Assembly: GCA_964418745.1 (NCBI GenBank) | Contig: CAYQMX010000005.1 | Span: forward strand, 124,001 to 188,000 | Direction: 5' to 3' | Source: Scleromatobacter sp964418745 | Lineage (GTDB): Bacteria; Pseudomonadota; Gammaproteobacteria; Burkholderiales; Burkholderiaceae_C | DNA length: 64,000 bases | Part shown: piece by piece, positions 62,232 through 64,000 of the stretch | Position numbering within the stretch: position 1 is the stretch's first letter | How the letters are laid out: each line of letters begins with the position of its first letter | The notes under the pieces: model-generated | What the model was told of the DNA's origin: nothing | Seen by the model: the letters and a program-made list of their open reading frames with translations, nothing else | Databases searched by the model: none | Program-made: the position numbers and the translations under genes

Positions 62232-62719
62232 GCTTGCAAGGACAATCCGCCATCGTCACCGGCAGCCGTTCCGGACCCCGCATCGACCACAGCGCGCTGC
62301 AACACTTGCTGGGTTATGCACTGGCGCAGGCGCGGGTCGCCGCCAACAAGGCGTTCTTCGACGCGGTCGGCGGCCCGTTGCAGCTGCGGCCGGTCGAATT
62401 CAGTCTGGTGATGCTGCTGCGGGACAACGACGGCGTCACGCAGCGAGAGCTCGGCGCGGCCCTGAACCTCAACGCTCCGAACCTGACGACGCTGCTCACG
62501 CGCCTGCAGGAGCGCGGCCTGGTGAGCCGCGAGCGCAGCGACAGCGACCGCCGCGCGCAGTTGATCCGCTTGACGGCCGCAGGCGTCAAGCTTGCTGCAC
62601 AGGCTGAAAAGGCCGCATCCACGATGGAGACGGCCATTCGCAAGCGATACTCGACAGGCGAGTGGACCCTCCTGCTCGAGCTGCTGCACCGTTGCGGCAC
62701 GGCGTCGTTTTCCGAATGA
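62228..62719 (+). CDS. MarR-family regulator with an SDR-derived N-terminus
   Basis: The protein has 163 residues. Residues about 1-16 (MSLQGQSAIVTGSRSG) are not MarR-like; they copy the start of a short-chain dehydrogenase, including the TGxxSG cofactor loop. From residue 18 a normal MarR protein follows (HSALQHLLGYALAQARVAAN, then LNAPNLTTLLTRLQERGLVS and RERSDSDRRAQLIRLTAAG). The ATGA overlap with the ligase is therefore inherited from a lost SDR gene fused to the regulator by deletion. It is related in role to FerR/CouR-type repressors, which respond to cinnamoyl-CoA esters. Confidence 0.85.
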   Translation: MSLQGQSAIVTGSRSGPRIDHSALQHLLGYALAQARVAANKAFFDAVGGPLQLRPVEFSLVMLLRDNDGVTQRELGAALNLNAPNLTTLLTRLQERGLVSRERSDSDRRAQLIRLTAAGVKLAAQAEKAASTMETAIRKRYSTGEWTLLLELLHRCGTASFSE

Positions 62720-62832
62720 CTGGCTGCGGCCGCTTCCGGTCGCTCGCGGATCAGGAAGGTCGTGCTGCCCATGACCGTTTCCAAACTACGGCCCTCAACG
62801 CTCGCCGTCAGCTCGCATCGCGCTCAGAAAGC

Positions 62833-62864
62833 AAAAAACCCCTGACTCCGTTAAGAATCAAGGG
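62833..62864 (-). terminator. Rho-independent terminator on the minus strand
   Basis: On the minus strand CCCTTGATT and AGTCAGGGG form a bulged stem followed by TTTTTT. It lies 11 bases after a tRNA-like CCA end (62876), so it probably terminated that tRNA gene. Confidence 0.6.
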
Positions 62865-62875
62865 CTTAGCTGTTC

Positions 62876-62889
62876 TGGTGGCCTGGGGC
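62876..62889 (-). repeat. tRNA 3'-end fragment, probable attachment-site scar
   Basis: The minus strand reads GCCCCAGGCCACCA: an acceptor 3' strand CCAGGCC, discriminator A and CCA. No T-loop or other tRNA part lies upstream of it (to the right), and a terminator follows. This is what remains when an element integrates in a tRNA gene and displaces its 3' end. Confidence 0.45.
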
Positions 62890-63272
62890 TCCCGCTGAAG
62901 ACAGTGGTTAGGCCTTACGGCGCTTGAATGTGACGTTATGGCGGTGGGGGGGGTTGCTGGCAGTTTTCCCGTCGCGCGAAAAGTCGGCTGCGGTGTGGGG
63001 TCCAGCGCGCTTAAATATTAAGCACTTTCGGCGAGGATCGCAAGCTGCGATTTCGCCTGCAGTGATCATCTTCCCAACGACGTCTGATTGCAAGTGAGTC
63101 CGGCTCGAACGCAGCTCGACGTCAGGCAGGTCAATGCTTCGCGACGAAGGCAGCTCGAACCCGTCCGAGACCTTGTCGAACGGCAGGAGACGCCCTGATC
63201 TTCCTGCAATCGCAAAGTGTGTAGAGCCGTGATGCGCCTGCCGACATACGCGTTTGTCTACACCTGCAGAAG
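62890..63272. other. Non-coding, AT-richer stretch with palindromes
   Basis: No gene is convincing; a 123-codon minus frame (62908-63279) has no recognisable family or strong ribosome site. Two perfect palindromes stand out: GCTTAAATATTAAGC (63009-63023) and TCGCAAGCTGCGA (63038-63050). Base composition is lower in G and C than in the catabolic genes, which fits foreign DNA. Confidence 0.4.
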
Positions 63273-63322
63273 CTTCCACAACATGGAAGCGGTCAGGGGT
63301 TCGAACCGGTTATCCGGCGACA
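63273..63322 (+). repeat. Degenerate tRNA-like 3' half
   Basis: CTTCC-ACAACAT-GGAAG is a perfect anticodon-type arm with AAC at the anticodon position (valine). It is followed by a five-base variable loop, and then TTCGAAC as a T-loop. The T-stem is mismatched at two pairs, position 33 is C instead of T, and the end is ACA not CCA. It looks like tRNA-Val debris rather than a working gene. Confidence 0.4.
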
Positions 63323-63401
63323 TTTTTCTCCCGAAAATCATCGCTCGCGCATCCCAGCAATCGGCCTAGAGTCTGCAGACCGGTTGAACTCGGAGTCCAA
63401 G

Positions 63402-63629
63402 ATGCACTCAGACCAATCCCAACCCGTCGCGTCGCTGCCTGATCAGTCCGCGCCGCTGATGCGCATGCCCACGGTCATCCGTTGGACGGGGCTGGCGCGG
63501 TCCACGATCTACCGCCTGATTGCGGAGCAAAAGTTTCCTGCCCCGGTCGTGCTCGCCACACGCGCAGTCGCCTGGCGCCGGACGGACCTTGAGCGCTGGA
63601 GTGAAGCACGCCAGCCCGCCGTTCACTGA
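63402..63629 (+). CDS. AlpA-family transcriptional regulator
   Basis: The ATG at 63402 is preceded by CGGAG and gives 75 residues. The helix-turn-helix is MPTVIRWTGLARSTIYRLI, then EQKFPAPVVLATRAVAWRRT and DLERWSEAR, the standard AlpA/excisionase-like pattern. These small proteins control integrase or excision genes of prophages and integrative elements. It is the best protein evidence that the right end of the window belongs to an integrated element. It is followed at once by a broken transposase on the other strand. Confidence 0.88.
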   Translation: MHSDQSQPVASLPDQSAPLMRMPTVIRWTGLARSTIYRLIAEQKFPAPVVLATRAVAWRRTDLERWSEARQPAVH

Positions 63630-63630
63630 C

Positions 63631-63934
63631 CAAAGTACGCTTGAGACTCAGGGCCGACGTGCCGTTCTTCCCCGGGGCGAAGTTCCAGCAGGCGGCGAAT
63701 CGGAGGGTGGGCGGCGTGCGCGTTCGATCGAAGCTCGTGTCCGCGGTCACGGACGCTCGACTGCCACAGGTCGTGCACAGAAACCTGCCATCGCCCAAAC
63801 GCCACCCTCCGGCACGGCGCAGTGCGGGCACACAAAGCCCACCGGCCATCGCAACGACTCGAGGTAGCCCAAGCAGTCGAAATCAGACTGAAGCCCGGCC
63901 GACAATTCGCCGAAGGCGCCGGAAAAGCGAATTC
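63631..63934 (-). pseudogene. IS1595-type transposase remnant (N-terminal zinc ribbon, frameshifted)
   Basis: One minus frame reads DCLGYLESLRWPVGFVCPHC, and after a shift near 63800-63819 another continues GGWRLGDGRFLCTTCGSRAS, VTADTSFDRTRTPP and NGTSALSLKRTL. This is the start of an IS1595-family transposase: the RWPxGFVCPxC...RxxCxxC zinc ribbon, TxFxRTRTPL, and KNGxSALxLxRxL. The match stops at 63631, two bases after the AlpA stop. The DDE-type catalytic domain is missing, and one frameshift is present, so it is inactive. Confidence 0.75.
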
Positions 63935-64000
63935 CGGCCTTCGGGAGTGCGATCGAACCGTATGCGGTCTGGGTTCAACACACGGTACCTGCGCTGCATC

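Noticed and set aside
62908..63279. 123-codon minus-strand frame near the tRNA scar
   Set aside because: It has no motif, weak start context and covers two palindromes. Coding cannot be supported.

Overview
The window is a GC-rich, densely packed chromosomal stretch. It reads like a Betaproteobacterium of the order Burkholderiales: VanA/VanB, PcaR-type IclR, NodD-like LysR, XylR/DmpR-type and feruloyl-CoA synthase genes sit together, many genes overlap by ATGA, and codons end strongly in G or C. Genus cannot be fixed from sequence alone. The main theme is catabolism of aromatic compounds; the second is envelope transport of their hydrophobic substrates.

Layout. 1-7047: 5' end of an EAL-domain gene, a PcaR-like IclR regulator, two large lipoproteins (Kelch/Big_2 and DUF5666) and two small unknown genes. 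7506-12273: a MazG-like pyrophosphohydrolase faces a three-gene operon made of a membrane protein, a membrane-inserted KAP-like P-loop NTPase and a 791-residue unknown protein. 12438-30556 (minus): a 16-gene catabolic operon. In transcription order it holds FAD monooxygenase, EthD-type protein, BphC-like extradiol dioxygenase, second FAD monooxygenase, DUF1302, DUF1329, YCF48-like, MMPL/RND, VanA-like Rieske oxygenase, C-C type alpha/beta hydrolase, Rieske ferredoxin, SMP-30 lactonase, FAH hydrolase, a VanB stub, a metal-dependent cyclase, a DenD-like dehydrogenase and an MFS carrier. A NodD-like LysR gene with a palindromic operator faces it. 31706-36312: LysR, ornithine cyclodeaminase family, DHDPS family and aldehyde dehydrogenase. 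36576-43225: TetR, lipoprotein amidohydrolase, TonB receptor, MFS carrier. 43220-56158 (minus): a second catabolic operon with aldehyde dehydrogenase, SDR, a second DUF1302/DUF1329/YCF48/MMPL block, esterase, MarR, vanB and vanA. It has a sigma-54 promoter and twin upstream activator sites next to a divergent XylR/DmpR-type activator. 58279-62719: thiolase and feruloyl-CoA synthase transcribed apart, with a MarR gene and remnants of lost CoA-pathway genes. 62833-64000: a tRNA 3'-end scar, tRNA-like debris, an AlpA-type regulator and a broken IS1595-type transposase, which suggest the edge of an integrated element running off the right end.

How it may work together (inference). Each catabolic operon carries its own four-part envelope module: outer-membrane barrel, periplasmic lipid-binding-like protein, periplasmic propeller and RND-type pump. 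Operon I would hydroxylate, ring-cleave and hydrolyse a polyphenolic substrate. Operon II plus the thiolase/CoA-ligase genes would process methoxylated and cinnamate-type units towards protocatechuate. Gene stubs (VanB tail, CoA-transferase start, probable hydratase tail, SDR start fused to MarR) show that the region has been remodelled by deletions.
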